A stretch of 64,000 nucleotides of DNA, taken from contig NZ_JAPENW010000001.1 in the NCBI RefSeq assembly GCF_026341855.1, positions 7,059,001-7,123,000 on the forward strand, read 5' to 3'. The position numbers and the translations under genes were made by a program. Under the pieces are notes generated by a model. That model ran no database searches. It saw nothing but the letters and a program-made list of their open reading frames with translations, and was not told the origin of the DNA. This document shows, piece by piece, positions 52,764 through 60,941 of this stretch. Source of the DNA: Streptomyces sp. NBC_00568 (GTDB lineage: Bacteria > Actinomycetota > Actinomycetes > Streptomycetales > Streptomycetaceae). The number at the start of each line of letters is the position of its first letter. Positions within the stretch are counted from its first letter, which is position 1.

Positions 52764-52805
52764 TGGGGAAGCACCAGGGACCATTGGACCCCTGGTGCTT
52801 CCCCA
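52764..52805. repeat. 42-bp palindrome with an operator-like core between divergent operons
   Basis: The 16-bp arms (52764-52779 and 52790-52805) are perfectly complementary. The centre reads GGGACCATTGGACC (52777-52790), a match to the regulon site. As it lies between two divergent start codons it does not follow any gene and is not an ordinary terminator. Confidence 0.7.
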
Positions 52806-52907
52806 TATGGCTCTGTCGGCGCACCGTCCTGCCCGAAATGCTGCGGTAATAGGCCTCAAAGGACGGCAAGCCGCGCCCGCCGTCCGCGGTGCCGAAGGAG
52901 ATCGGTC

Positions 52908-54092
52908 ATGAGTGCGGACGCCGAGATGAACTCCTCCCCGCCTGCCGAGTCGGACAGCCAGGTGATGGGCAAGGACGGCATGGCCGCGCTCGTCGAGGTT
53001 CTGCTCCGGCGCGGGTTCACCGTGGTCGGGCCCACGGTGCGGGACGGTGCGATCGTGCTGGCGGAGCTGCGTTCGGCCGACGAGCTGCCGTACGGATGGG
53101 GTGTGGAGCTCGATGCCGGACGGTACCGGCTGCGAGAGCGGGCGGACGGCGCCGCCTTCGCGAACGCGGCGGGCCCACAGTCGTGGAAGCCGTTCCTGCA
53201 TCCGCCACGGGTGCGGGAGTGGAGCGCCGACCGGTTGAAGGGTGAGTTGGTTCTCACGACCGACCACACCGCGCCTCCTCGGTATGCCTTTCTGGGCGTG
53301 CGCCCCTGTGATCTGCGGGCCATCGCCATCCAGGACCGGGTCATGACAGGCGGGGTGTACCGCGACCCCGTCTACGAGGGGCGGCGCTCCGGAGCACTGC
53401 TGATCGTCGTCGAGTGCACGGAGCCCGGCGCCACGTGCTTCTGTGTCTCGATGGGCACCGGACCCGCTTCCGGTCCCGGCTACGACCTGGTGATGACCGA
53501 GGTGGCCGATGAGGACGGGCACCGCTTCTGGGTTCGCAGTGGCAGCGGTGAAGGCGCGGAGATCCTCGCCGAGCTGCCCGCACGTCCAGCCGACCCGGAG
53601 ACCCGGGAGGTTGCCCGCGCGGGCGTCACGGCCGCCGCGGACCGTATGGGACGGACCATGCCCGAGGCCGATCTGCGGGAACTGATGGCCGGAACGCTCG
53701 ACGCGCCTCGCTGGGACGATGTCGCAGGGCGGTGCCTGACCTGTGGCAACTGCACGATGGTGTGCCCCACTTGCTTCTGTACGACCTCCGAGGACGTCAC
53801 CGACCTCACCGGCGACCACGCGGAGCGGTGGCGGGTGTGGGACTCCTGCTTCGACCTCGACTTCTCCCACTTGCACGGCGGGCCGGTCCGCGCCTCCTCG
53901 CGCAGCCGCTACCGGCAGTGGATGACCCACAAACTCGGCACCTGGTACGACCAGTTCGGATCGTCCGGCTGCGTCGGCTGCGGTCGCTGCATCGTGTGGT
54001 GCCCCGTCGGCATCGACATCACCGAGGAGGCCGCCGCCCTGCACGACTGGACCCGGTCCGGCCCATCGGCGTCGAACGAGGCGGCGCCGTGA
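52908..54092 (+). CDS. NiFe hydrogenase (group 3b-type) beta subunit, 4Fe-4S dicluster protein
   Basis: 394 residues from ATG 52908 with GAAGGAG upstream. YAFLGVRPCDLRAI near 135 and two cluster motifs, CLTCGNCTMVCPTC (about 280) and CVGCGRCIVWCPVG (about 355), are as in the HyhB/HydB subunit of NADP-linked hydrogenases (sulfhydrogenases). It passes electrons between the hydrogenase module and the flavin subunit encoded next. First gene of a five-gene operon. M. smegmatis Hyh, of the same group, is DevR-controlled in hypoxia. Confidence 0.9.
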   Translation: MSADAEMNSSPPAESDSQVMGKDGMAALVEVLLRRGFTVVGPTVRDGAIVLAELRSADELPYGWGVELDAGRYRLRERADGAAFANAAGPQSWKPFLHPPRVREWSADRLKGELVLTTDHTAPPRYAFLGVRPCDLRAIAIQDRVMTGGVYRDPVYEGRRSGALLIVVECTEPGATCFCVSMGTGPASGPGYDLVMTEVADEDGHRFWVRSGSGEGAEILAELPARPADPETREVARAGVTAAADRMGRTMPEADLRELMAGTLDAPRWDDVAGRCLTCGNCTMVCPTCFCTTSEDVTDLTGDHAERWRVWDSCFDLDFSHLHGGPVRASSRSRYRQWMTHKLGTWYDQFGSSGCVGCGRCIVWCPVGIDITEEAAALHDWTRSGPSASNEAAP

Positions 54093-54153
54093 CCGGGGTA
54101 CCCGCCTCCCGGGCTTCCGGCCCGGCCGCGCGGCTGCCGGGAAGCGGGCGGCC

Positions 54154-54972
54154 ATGACCACCGTGGTGCCCCCGGTGCCGTACCGCGTCGCCGAGACGCG
54201 CGCCGAGACCGCCGACACCCGGTCGATCGAACTGGTGCCGGCCGGACGGGAGCTCCCGCCCTTCGCACCGGGGCAGTTCGCGATGATCTACGCCTTCGGG
54301 GTCGGGGAGGTGCCCATCTCGGCCAGCGGTCTGCGCGGCCGTCATGGAGGTCTCGTGCACACCGTGCGTGCGGTGGGGGCGGCCTCGACCGCGTTGTACC
54401 GACTGCGCCCGGGCGACACCGTCGGACTCAGCGGGCCGTACGGATCAGGCTGGGACCTGGAAGCGGCTGCCGGGCACGACGTGCTGGTGATCGCGGGCGG
54501 CATCGGGTTGGCCCCGCTGCGGCCGGTCGTCCACGAGGTCCTGGGCCGGCCGGACGCGTACGGCCGGATCGCCATCCTGCTCGGCGCACGTACCCCCGCC
54601 GACCTGGCCTATCGGGACGAGATCGAGAGCTGGCGCGGGCCGGCCCACGTGGAAGTGACCGTCGACCGCCACGACCCGGGCTGGCACGGTTCCGTGGGCG
54701 TGGTGACCACGCTCCTCGACCGCCTCGAACTGCGTCCCGAACGCACCTGCGCGCTCGTGTGCGGGCCTGAGGTGATGATGCGGCACACCGCCCGCGACCT
54801 GGTCGTCCGAGGCCTGGTGCCGCACCGCGTGCAGTTGTCCCTGGAGCGCAACATGCGCTGCGCCACCGGCCATTGCGGTCACTGCCAGCTCGGCCCGCTC
54901 CTGCTGTGCCGGGACGGACCGGTCGTCGGCTACGACCGCGTGGCACATCTGCTCCAGGTGAGGGAGTTGTGA
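54154..54972 (+). CDS. Hydrogenase FAD/NAD(P)-binding gamma subunit
   Basis: 272 residues. FAPGQFAMIYAFGVGEVPIS (FAD), GPYGSGWDLE, GGIGLAPLRP (NAD(P) binding near 112), and near the end the iron-sulfur cysteines ERNMRCATGHCGHCQLGPLLLCRDGP. It belongs to the ferredoxin-NADP reductase-like group used by group 3b hydrogenases and dihydroorotate dehydrogenase electron-transfer subunits. ATG 54154 follows GGGAAGCGGG; 61 bp separate it from the beta subunit. Confidence 0.92.
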   Translation: MTTVVPPVPYRVAETRAETADTRSIELVPAGRELPPFAPGQFAMIYAFGVGEVPISASGLRGRHGGLVHTVRAVGAASTALYRLRPGDTVGLSGPYGSGWDLEAAAGHDVLVIAGGIGLAPLRPVVHEVLGRPDAYGRIAILLGARTPADLAYRDEIESWRGPAHVEVTVDRHDPGWHGSVGVVTTLLDRLELRPERTCALVCGPEVMMRHTARDLVVRGLVPHRVQLSLERNMRCATGHCGHCQLGPLLLCRDGPVVGYDRVAHLLQVREL

Positions 54973-54973
54973 C

Positions 54974-55852
54974 ATGACCAGCGATCCGGGAACGGCCATC
55001 GACACGCGGCCGACGCTCGCCGTGTGGAAGTTCGCCTCCTGCGACGGCTGCCAGCTCACCCTGCTCGACTGTGAGGACGAACTCCTCACCCTCACCGACC
55101 GCGTGCGGATCGACCACTTCCTGGAGATGACCCCGGTCGAAGGCACCGAAGGGGAGCGCGCGCGACCCGACGGCCGGGGGCCGTACGATCTCTCCCTGGT
55201 CGAAGGGTCGGTCACCACCGCCGAGGACGCTGAGCGGATCCAGCACATCCGCCGCGTCTCCCGGTACCTGGTGACCATCGGAGCCTGCGCAACAGCGGGC
55301 GGCATCCAGGCACTGCGCAACTTCGCCGACGTCGGCGAGTTCCTCGCCGCGGTCTACGCCCGCCCCGAATACATCTCCACGCTGGAGAACTCGACAGCGA
55401 TCTCGGCCCATGTCCCGGTCGACTTCGAACTGCGCGGCTGCCCCATCGACCGTCGCCAACTCCTCGAGGTCATCACCGCCCACCTTGCCGGACGCAAACC
55501 CGGCATCTCCGGCCACAGTGTCTGCTTCGAGTGCAAGAGGCGCGGCACCACCTGCATCACCGTGGCTCACGGAACCCCCTGCCTGGGCCCGGTCACGCAC
55601 GCCGGGTGCGGCGCCATCTGCCCCGCCTACGGACGTGGGTGCTATGGCTGCTTCGGACCCACAAGCCGGCCCAATCTGCGATCCATGATCGCGGAGCTGC
55701 GCCGCGACGGGATGACCGAGTCCGACATCCAGCGTGTTTTCCGCACCTTCAACGCCGCGTCGCCGGAATACGCCCCCGTACCCGAGCTCGCAGCCGAGGA
55801 GCAGGACAGTTCTCGGACCAGGACGGAACCCCGTCCGGAGAGGCCCGCATGA
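54974..55852 (+). CDS. NiFe hydrogenase small subunit
   Basis: 292 residues. The proximal-cluster motif FASCDGCQLTLLD (about 22-27), TIGACATAGG near 105, and later cysteines in CPID and CFECKRRGTTCI, GPVTHAGCGAICPAYGRGCYGCFG fit the small subunit of group 3 enzymes, without a Tat signal, so cytosolic. The start is one base after the gamma subunit stop, and the end overlaps the large subunit by four bases. Confidence 0.94.
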   Translation: MTSDPGTAIDTRPTLAVWKFASCDGCQLTLLDCEDELLTLTDRVRIDHFLEMTPVEGTEGERARPDGRGPYDLSLVEGSVTTAEDAERIQHIRRVSRYLVTIGACATAGGIQALRNFADVGEFLAAVYARPEYISTLENSTAISAHVPVDFELRGCPIDRRQLLEVITAHLAGRKPGISGHSVCFECKRRGTTCITVAHGTPCLGPVTHAGCGAICPAYGRGCYGCFGPTSRPNLRSMIAELRRDGMTESDIQRVFRTFNAASPEYAPVPELAAEEQDSSRTRTEPRPERPA

Positions 55853-57192
55853 ACGATCGCGGAACCCGTGTCCTGAGGCTGGACGCGCTGGCCAGGGTGG
55901 AGGGCGAAGCGGCACTCCACCTGCGCGTCCAGGACGGTTCGGTCACCGAGACACGTCTGCGTATCTACGAACCACCGCGGTTCTTCGAGGCGTTCCTGAT
56001 CGGCCGGGGCCATACAGAACCCCCCGACATCACCTCACGCATCTGTGGCATCTGCCCGGTCGCGTACCAGATGAGTGCCTGTCAGGCGATCGAGAAGGCC
56101 TGCGGCGTCACGGTGGACGGCTCCCTCTCGGAGCTGCGCCGCCTGCTGTACTGCGGAGAATGGATCGAGAGCCACGCCCTGCACATCTATCTGCTGCACG
56201 CGCCGGACTTTCTCGGCTGCGCGGACGTAGTGGGACTCGCCCGCGACCAACGTGCCGCCGTGGAGCGCGGGTTGAGAATCAAGCAGGCCGGTAACGCGAT
56301 CCTGGAGCAGCTCGGCGGCCGGTCCATCCACCCGGTCAACGTCCGGGTGGGCGGCTTCTACCGGACGCCGGCACCGGCCGAACTCCGACCACTGGCGGAA
56401 CGGCTGTGGCGGGCCCGTGAGGATGCCCTGGAAACCGTCCGCTGGGTGGCGGCGTTCGACTTCCCCGATGCCGTGTGTGACCACGATCTGCTCGCACTGC
56501 GCGACCCTGGCCGCTATGCCATCGATTCGGGGACGCCCGCTGTCATGGCCGCGCAGAAGAGCCCGGCGCTGCGCGAGTTCCCGGTGCTGGATTTCGAAGA
56601 GCACGTCCGGGAAGGACAGGTACCGTACTCCACCGCCCTGACCGCCACTCTGGACGGCCGCCGCGTCCTGACCGGTCCACTGCCCCGCTATGCGATCAGC
56701 GGCCGGTGGCTGCATCCCGTGGCGGCCGAGGCGGCACGGGGTGCCGGGTTGGGTGATCCGGCCGACGGTGCGGTCTGTGAAAACCCCTTCCGGAGCATCG
56801 TCGTACGTGCCGTGGAAGTGGTGCAGGCCGTCGAGGAAGCCTTGCGGATCATCGACGGATACGAGCCGCCTCCCCGGCCGGCCGTGCAGGTCCCGCCGCG
56901 CGAGGCGGTCGGCGCGGGGGCCACCGAGGCACCACGGGGTCTGCTGTACCACCGCTATGCCCTTGCCGAGGACGGCACGCTCACTGCGGCCCGCATCATT
57001 CCGCCCACCGCCCAGAACCAGACGGCCATCGAGGAGGACGTGCGCAGGGCGGTCCAGGCACGACTGGACAGGAAGGGACCCGCTGCCGACGACGAGGAGC
57101 TGACCCACCTGTGCGAGCGAGCCATCCGCAATCACGATCCTTGCATCTCCTGCGCCGCCCACTTCCTCGACCTGACCCTGGACCGCACATGA
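55849..57192 (+). CDS. NiFe hydrogenase large subunit
   Basis: 447 residues. The four nickel-iron ligand cysteines are present: RICGICPVAY (about 66-69) and DPCISCAAHF (about 435-438). The C-terminus beyond the last motif is only a few residues (LDLTLDRT), so the peptide to be removed by the maturation protease, if any, is very short. It overlaps the protease gene by four bases. No hyp maturation genes lie in the window, so they must be elsewhere. Confidence 0.95.
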   Translation: MNDRGTRVLRLDALARVEGEAALHLRVQDGSVTETRLRIYEPPRFFEAFLIGRGHTEPPDITSRICGICPVAYQMSACQAIEKACGVTVDGSLSELRRLLYCGEWIESHALHIYLLHAPDFLGCADVVGLARDQRAAVERGLRIKQAGNAILEQLGGRSIHPVNVRVGGFYRTPAPAELRPLAERLWRAREDALETVRWVAAFDFPDAVCDHDLLALRDPGRYAIDSGTPAVMAAQKSPALREFPVLDFEEHVREGQVPYSTALTATLDGRRVLTGPLPRYAISGRWLHPVAAEAARGAGLGDPADGAVCENPFRSIVVRAVEVVQAVEEALRIIDGYEPPPRPAVQVPPREAVGAGATEAPRGLLYHRYALAEDGTLTAARIIPPTAQNQTAIEEDVRRAVQARLDRKGPAADDEELTHLCERAIRNHDPCISCAAHFLDLTLDRT

Positions 57193-57668
57193 GCGGGCGG
57201 GTCGTGGTGATCGGTGTGGGCAATCCTCTGCGCGGGGACGACGGGATCGGTCCGGCGGTGGTGGAGGCACTGCGAGGCCGTGTGCCCGACGGCACCGTCC
57301 TGGCAGTCAGCGACGGTGAACCCGCGCGCCTGCTCGGTATATGGCGTGGCGCCGACACCGTGGTCATCGTGGAAGCCCTGCGCACCCGGCCCGCCCGGCC
57401 GGGCGCGCTGCACACCCTGACACCGGCGGAGGCGGCCGGCCACTCACGGGGCATGGCGAGCACACACGGCTTCGGTCTCGGGGACTGCCTTGCCCTGGCG
57501 GAGGCCCTCGACCTGCTGCCGCCGAGGCTCGTGGTGCACGCCGTGGAGGTGGCCGACGTCAAGCTCGGCACGCGTCTGAGCCAAGCGGTGCGGTCGGCCC
57601 TCCCCGAACTGACCGACCGTGCCGCCGCCTCCGTACGACAGGCCTATGCGCGGAGGCACGAGCAGTAG
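57189..57668 (+). CDS. Hydrogenase maturation protease
   Basis: 159 residues from ATG 57189. VIGVGNPLRGDDGIGPAVVEAL carries the nickel-binding aspartate/glutamate face, and STHGFGLGDCLALAEAL and VHAVEVADVKLG follow the family pattern. It normally cleaves the C-terminus of the large subunit once nickel is inserted. Last gene of the operon. Confidence 0.93.
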   Translation: MSGRVVVIGVGNPLRGDDGIGPAVVEALRGRVPDGTVLAVSDGEPARLLGIWRGADTVVIVEALRTRPARPGALHTLTPAEAAGHSRGMASTHGFGLGDCLALAEALDLLPPRLVVHAVEVADVKLGTRLSQAVRSALPELTDRAAASVRQAYARRHEQ

Positions 57669-57682
57669 GGAGCAGAAGGGCA

Positions 57683-57724
57683 TGGGGCGTGGGGCGTGGG
57701 GCGTGGGGCGTGGGGCGTGGGCCG
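57683..57724. repeat. Heptamer minisatellite, six units
   Basis: Five exact copies of TGGGGCG and a sixth with one change (TGGGCCG) run head to tail right after the hydrogenase operon. Confidence 0.9.
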
Positions 57725-57789
57725 AGCGCCTCTCGCGGCCATCAGGAGCGAGGCACGCAACGGACGAGCCGGCCCTGCCCGTCTCGTTC

Positions 57790-57999
57790 TCAGCCGAAGA
57801 GGTTCGGCACTCGGATGGTTTCGACGCGCCGCCACTTGCCGTCGGGCAGCAGCATCCGCTCGTCGATCGTGCCGCGAGAACGCAGGCGGTCGGGATCCAC
57901 GGTCCACGCGGCGGGGAGCGGCACAGTCCTGGTCGCCGACGACGGGGTGCCGCGGGGGGCGCGTTCGCCTCGCGGGTCGACTCGGGTCGGTTCACTCAT
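57790..57999 (-). CDS. Small hypothetical protein
   Basis: 69 residues from ATG 57999, with GGACGGAG upstream. The N-terminal half is Arg/Pro/Thr-rich; the second half reads ERMLLPDGKWRRVETIRVPNLFG, which looks like a folded C-terminus. No family recognised; it converges with the hydrogenase operon. Confidence 0.4.
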   Translation of the reverse strand: MSEPTRVDPRGERAPRGTPSSATRTVPLPAAWTVDPDRLRSRGTIDERMLLPDGKWRRVETIRVPNLFG

Positions 58000-58357
58000 C
58001 GCCGCTCCGTCCTCAGGCCACCATGGTGCCATCGCCGAGCCACCGGAGGGCCAGGACCTCGCGGTGATCGCTGGTGTGGGGGCGGCTCTGGCGACCGCGC
58101 TCGGCAGCGGTGCCACCGCCTCTGGCGGGTGGCGGGCCGTCGACAGGAGCATCGAGCGCCGTCGACCGGCCGGGTGGAACCGCGAGGGGGAGAGCGTGGA
58201 GCCCGACCGGACGAGGCGGTGCGAGCGCTGGGGCGCGCCGACGTCCGTCATCCCGCCGGATGCGTATCGCTGGCGGTCCGGCGAGGGGGCGCGCAACGTG
58301 GAGACCAGGGGCGGACCGGCCATGTGGGCAACCACATACCAGCGAGAGGCGAGACGT
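58000..58357. other. Gap before the single-domain USP, one weak palindrome
   Basis: GGGGCGGACCGGCC (58308-58321) lies only 36 bp before the USP start and lacks a partner at 20 bp. Nothing else is recognised. Confidence 0.35.
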
Positions 58358-58801
58358 ATGGACACGGATGTCTCCGAGCGCCGAGTGGTGGTCGGTATCG
58401 ACGGATCGCCGTCCTCGTACGAGGCCCTGCGCTGGGCCGTGCGCTACGCGGGCCTGGTCGGTGGCGCCGTCGACGCGGTTGCGGTGTGGGAGCTGCAGGG
58501 CCTGTGGGGCTGGTCGGGGCCTGCCGTGGACATGGATGTCGACGAGGACGAGGCCGGGCAGCGGATGCGGACCGAAATGGCCGAGGTGCTCGGCCCGGAC
58601 GTGACCGACTCGGTCCGGACCCATGTGGTGCACGGCAACACCGCCGACGTGCTGCTGCGGGCTGCCGAAGGCGCCGAGGTTCTGGTCGTCGGCAGCCGCG
58701 GCAGGGGCGGGTTCGCGAGCGCCCTGCTCGGGTCCGTCAGCCAGCACGTGTCGCAGCATGCGACCTGCCCGGTCGTGATCGTTCGTACCGAGAAGAAGTG
58801 A
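58358..58801 (+). CDS. Universal stress protein, single UspA domain
   Basis: 147 residues, one domain. VVVGIDGSPSSYEALRWAVRYA and the full ATP loop GSRGRGGFASALLGSVSQHV are intact, so ATP binding is expected. GAGAGGCGAG precedes ATG 58358. It is the only one-domain USP here and more like the widespread Streptomyces type. It converges with trkA. Confidence 0.93.
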   Translation: MDTDVSERRVVVGIDGSPSSYEALRWAVRYAGLVGGAVDAVAVWELQGLWGWSGPAVDMDVDEDEAGQRMRTEMAEVLGPDVTDSVRTHVVHGNTADVLLRAAEGAEVLVVGSRGRGGFASALLGSVSQHVSQHATCPVVIVRTEKK

Positions 58802-58831
58802 CCCGAGGCCGGGGTCACTGTCGGATCCCGG

Positions 58832-59488
58832 CTACTGGAAGGCCGCGTGGATCTCCTGCTCGGTCGCCTCGTGCGACACGAGCAGGAGTTCGTCGCCCGG
58901 CTGCAGCCGTACCCCGGGACCGGGAACCGTGGGTCGGCCGTCGCGGACGACGGTGGCGACGACCGTGCCGGACGGCAGGGGGATCTCGCTCAGGGTGTGT
59001 CCCGCGGCTCGGGAGTGTTCGGTGATCGCGGTCTCGATGACTTCGACGCCCGCCTTGCTCAGCCGCAGGAGTGCCACCGTGTCGGTGGCACCGGTGGCCT
59101 CCTCGATGAGGGAGATCAGTGGGGTGGCCGCCGGTACGGCCACGTCCACACCCCACTGCTGGTCGAAAAGCCAGGCGTTCTCGGAGTCGTTGACGCGTGC
59201 GGCCACCCGCCCCACTCCGAACTGCCGTTTGGCGAGCAGGCTGATGACGAGGTTGTCCTCGTCCCTGCCTGTGGAGGAGATGACGAGATCGCAGGTGAGC
59301 GCTCCGGCGTGCTCCAGGAGGGAGGAGTCGCAGGCGTCCCCGGCCACCAGGCGCACGCGCGGCAGGGCCGAAAGCTCGGCCAGGCGGTCGTCGTCCTGTT
59401 CGACGAGGATCACCTCGTTGTGCGCGGCGGAGAGCACTTGGGCGATCTGTGTGCCGAGGCGGCCCGCGCCGCCGATGAGGACCTTCAC
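58832..59488 (-). CDS. trkA: TrkA-type potassium-uptake regulator (RCK protein)
   Basis: 218 residues. Rossmann start MKVLIGGAGRLGTQIAQVL with a downstream acidic residue (LVEQDDDRL) for NAD(H), ending with a TrkA-C domain (PLPSGTVVATVVRDG...LQPGDELLLVS). Such proteins gate Trk/Ktr channels in response to nucleotides. It overlaps the upstream truncated trkA by four bases. No channel subunit is in the window. Confidence 0.9.
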   Translation of the reverse strand: MKVLIGGAGRLGTQIAQVLSAAHNEVILVEQDDDRLAELSALPRVRLVAGDACDSSLLEHAGALTCDLVISSTGRDEDNLVISLLAKRQFGVGRVAARVNDSENAWLFDQQWGVDVAVPAATPLISLIEEATGATDTVALLRLSKAGVEVIETAITEHSRAAGHTLSEIPLPSGTVVATVVRDGRPTVPGPGVRLQPGDELLLVSHEATEQEIHAAFQ

Positions 59489-59957
59489 GTTCCCAGATCC
59501 TTGTCGAGGAAACCGCGCAACCGGCCGAGCGAGGTCGCGGCGACGGCGAAGGTGACCAGGTCACCTGACTCGGCACAGGCACTGTGAGCGGGCAGGATCG
59601 AGCGGCCGGCGCGCGTGATCTCCACGACACGGATCTCGCCGTCGATGTCGAATTCGGACAGTCGTCGCCCGGTGAGGTAGCTCGGCAGCTGGGACCGGAT
59701 CAGGAGGGTCTCGCCGTTGCCGAAGGTGACTTCGGCGGTGAGGTGCCGGTGCAGGAGTATCTGGTGGATGCGGCTGACGGCCCAGCGGACACTGGAGATG
59801 GCCGGGACGCCGAGCTCACGGCACAGGTCGGCACGTCGGGGATCGTGGATGCGGGCGAGGACGACCGGGACCCGGTAGATCTCCTTGGCGGTCCGCGCGC
59901 TGACGATGTTGCTGTTGTCCCCGAAGGTCACCGCGACCAGAGCGTCCGCGTGGGCGA
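59485..59957 (-). pseudogene. 5'-truncated TrkA-family gene
   Basis: The frame resumes at ADALVAVTFGDNSNIVSARTAKEIYRVP and runs through a complete TrkA-C domain to 59485. The first 70 or so residues, with the nucleotide loop, are missing, replaced by the 5' part of an ATPase gene in another frame. No ribosome site lies near the junction. Confidence 0.75.
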
Positions 59958-60464
59958 CCGTTCCCCGTCGCGCAGCACGCGGCAGGTGTGCGGCACCATC
60001 GCTTGCAGAGACTCCGCCGTGCGCTCGGCGGAGTATTCCTGCGCGAAGCCGATGCCGGCGTTCAGGAGCACAACTCCGAGGATCGCCAGGGCCAATTGAA
60101 GGGTGGCGGGATCCCGGGGCTGTCCCAGCAGGTAGGCGAGGAAGGTGATCGCAGAGGCGACGAGCAGAACGACCGCGAAGAGGTCGGTGAATTGCGTGAC
60201 CAACTGACGCCACACATGGCCATGGCTCACGCCGGGCAGCTCGTTCGGGCCGTGGAGGGTCTGCCGCTCGGCCGCCTCGGCCGGAGAGAGACCGCGCAAA
60301 GTACTGCCCATGACGGCGACGACGTCGGGGACCGACAGGGAGGAGAGGGAGGACGCGACGTCCTGCCGATCCAGAAGCGGCGCTGCCGCGAGGGCGGTGA
60401 CGCTTGTGGGCTGGCCGTCCTCGAGTGGAGCGGCCGTCTCCTCCCCGGCCGATTCAGGGATCAT
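59958..60464 (-). pseudogene. 3'-truncated P-type cation ATPase gene
   Basis: From ATG 60464 the product has a cation-ATPase N-terminal domain (TLRGLSPAEAAERQTLHGPNELPG), the first two membrane helices (FAVVLLVASAITFLAYLLG and LALAILGVVLLNAGIGFAQEY) and QAMVPHTCRVLRDGE. It then runs out of frame into trkA and stops at 59928. The class is that of calcium-type ATPases such as M. tuberculosis CtpF, a DevR target. About 80% of the gene is gone. Confidence 0.75.
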
Positions 60465-60913
60465 CCTGGGGATCCGGCCTGTGAACGTTGCTCCGGCGGT
60501 TCCTGCAGGATGCTCCAGGCGACCGGGCCGAGCAGGTCGGTGAGCCTCCGGAAGACGTCGAGAAACAGGTCGTCGATCGTCAGCACGCCCACCACCCGGT
60601 CCGCCTCCAGGACCGGGAGCCGGCGGACTCCTGTGCGACGGAACGTCCGGTAGGCCACATCGAGGTCGTCGGTGGCTTCGACCGTGATGACGCGTACCGA
60701 CATGACCGCGTCCACCCGGGCCCTCGTGTCCAGGTTCCCGCCCATACCGCGTACCGCCAGGTCGCGGTCCGTGACTATGCCGTGCAGTACTCCGTCCTCG
60801 ACCACGAGAACCGATCCGACGGCGCACTCGGCCATCTGTCCGGCCACCTCGGCCAGGGGGACATGAGGTGCCACGCACACGGGAGGCGCCGTCATCACCT
60901 CCGAGATCTTCAT
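60461..60913 (-). CDS. CBS-pair protein
   Basis: 150 residues from ATG 60913 (MKISEVMTAPPVCV), with GAGGAG seven bases upstream. CBS 1 at about 3-60 (GSVLVVEDGVLHGIVTDRDLAVRG), CBS 2 at about 70-125 (VRRLPVLEADRVVGVLTIDDLFLD); no BON domain. It resembles M. tuberculosis Hrp1 (Rv2626c), a secreted DevR-regulon CBS protein. It overlaps the ATPase remnant by ATGA and follows the nitroreductase by 28 bp. Confidence 0.92.
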   Translation of the reverse strand: MKISEVMTAPPVCVAPHVPLAEVAGQMAECAVGSVLVVEDGVLHGIVTDRDLAVRGMGGNLDTRARVDAVMSVRVITVEATDDLDVAYRTFRRTGVRRLPVLEADRVVGVLTIDDLFLDVFRRLTDLLGPVAWSILQEPPEQRSQAGSPG

Positions 60914-60941
60914 GCGACTACTCCTCGCTGATGTGGAGACG

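Noticed and set aside
54093..54153. Small frame overlapping the hydrogenase beta-subunit stop as an extra gene
   Set aside because: The GTG frame ends after 22 codons just before the flavin subunit start and has no recognisable content.
57683..57724. Repeat array as a CRISPR
   Set aside because: Units are seven bases with no spacers; no cas genes in the window.
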